Assembly: GCA_902626575.1 (NCBI GenBank)
Contig: CACOFY010000001.1
Coordinates: 310,001 to 374,000, forward strand
Length of the DNA: 64,000 nt
Source of the DNA: an uncultured Pelagibacteraceae bacterium
GTDB lineage: Bacteria > Pseudomonadota > Alphaproteobacteria > Pelagibacterales > Pelagibacteraceae
Reading direction: 5' to 3'
The notes under the pieces are model-generated. The model saw only the letters and a program-made list of their open reading frames with translations. It searched no databases and was not told the DNA's origin. Position numbers and translations under genes: made by a program. This document shows positions 63,588-64,000 of the stretch, in pieces. Within the stretch, counting starts at the first letter, position 1, and each line of letters opens with the position of its first letter.

Positions 63588-64000
63588 ATGTCTACAACTA
63601 ATATTAGAGCCAAAAAACAAAGTGTTTCAGAGTTAAAAGTTTTTAACGAGCTTATAAAGTTAATGAAACCAAGAGTAATGTCATTAGTTATTTTTACTTG
63701 TGCGGTTGGCTTATTATCTTCACCTACAGTTCTTTCAATAAAAGATGCGATGATAGGAATTATATTTGTTGCGATGGGAGCTGGGGCAGCAGGAACGCTT
63801 AACATGTGGTATGAGGCTGATTTAGACAAGCTGATGTCTAGGACTTGTTTAAGACCTATCCCAAGAGGTAAAGTAAATAAAGACCAAGCATTAGTTTTTG
63901 GCCTTCTATTGTCAATTATATCTGTTGTTAGCCTTTATTATTTTAGTAATTTTTTGTCAGCGTTCCTATTATTTTTTACAATTTTCTTTTACGTTATTAT
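63588..64000 (+). CDS. ctaB: Protoheme IX farnesyltransferase CtaB (Cox10), 5' part
   Basis: Begins MSTTNIRAKKQSVSELKVFNE at ATG 63588 and runs off the window (about 137 codons seen). 'ELIKLMKPRVMSLVIFTCAVGL' is the first TM region and 'NMWYEADLDKLMSRTCLRPIPRGKV' the first Asp-rich prenyl-diphosphate motif of heme O synthase. It makes heme O for heme a synthesis, as expected next to coxBA. ORF 63557-63829 on the minus strand is its shadow. Confidence 0.94.
   Translation, partial: MSTTNIRAKKQSVSELKVFNELIKLMKPRVMSLVIFTCAVGLLSSPTVLSIKDAMIGIIFVAMGAGAAGTLNMWYEADLDKLMSRTCLRPIPRGKVNKDQALVFGLLLSIISVVSLYYFSNFLSAFLLFFTIFFYVI

Overview
The window looks like part of a chromosome from a SAR11-type alphaproteobacterium (Pelagibacterales). 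The evidence is very high A+T, long A and T runs inside genes, Lys/Asn/Ile-rich proteins, almost no intergenic space (no gene-free stretch exceeds 300 bases), many 1-4 nt start/stop overlaps, and alphaproteobacterial gene strings (murA-DUF2948-hisD, trpFBA-accD-folC-trxA, ribF-ileS-lspA-DUF3035, msbA-waaA-lpxK). This assignment is by pattern recognition; no database search was possible. No rRNA, CRISPR array, insertion sequence or integrase was seen.

Layout. 1-6277 (minus): rpmH-rnpA-yidD-yidC-argB-HAD-dapD-dapE and a truncated HDAC-like gene, covering membrane insertion, arginine and lysine/DAP synthesis. 6335-15065 (mostly plus): TVP38 membrane protein, tRNA-Thr, two small basic proteins, dcd, murA, DUF2948, hisD, infA, tRNA-Phe, a cold-shock gene, a possible structured RNA, then tRNA-His-hisS-hisZ-hisG as one histidine block. 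15267-22046: a DNA-transaction region with a C5-cytosine methyltransferase facing a probable restriction nuclease, rmuC, two small paralogues, an unknown protein, a phage-like PD-(D/E)XK exonuclease and exonuclease I. It sits beside trxA-folC-accD-trpABF, where many alphaproteobacteria carry addAB. 22081-28063: trxA, then folC, accD, trpA, trpB, trpF and a GT17 glycosyltransferase; several of these enzymes show unusual active-site motifs.

28106-40757: purine PRTase and NCS2 permease, a small lipoprotein, hsp20, oligopeptidase B, a membrane J-protein, GT9, a DapA-family aldolase, cfa, a Lys-rich coiled-coil protein, DUF6134, YczE, and TylF- and FkbM-type methyltransferases. 40795-49274: groESL behind an RpoH-like promoter, then HAD-ribF-ileS-lspA-DUF3035 lipoprotein-pgi. 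49269-56959: rsmD-purD, DUF2093, and a tightly overlapping ubiA-msbA-waaA-lpxK-lpxL run for lipid A/Kdo assembly and export. 57013-61054: DUF2721, quinone oxidoreductase, pirin, DoxX, haloacid dehalogenase, rsmE. 61115-64000: coxB-coxA-ctaB (truncated), the aa3-type cytochrome oxidase locus.

The strongest candidates for something new are the nuclease set at the expected addAB position, the trp-accD-folC operon with altered catalytic motifs, tRNAs with altered D/T-loop positions, and a three-stem RNA candidate downstream of the cold-shock gene.
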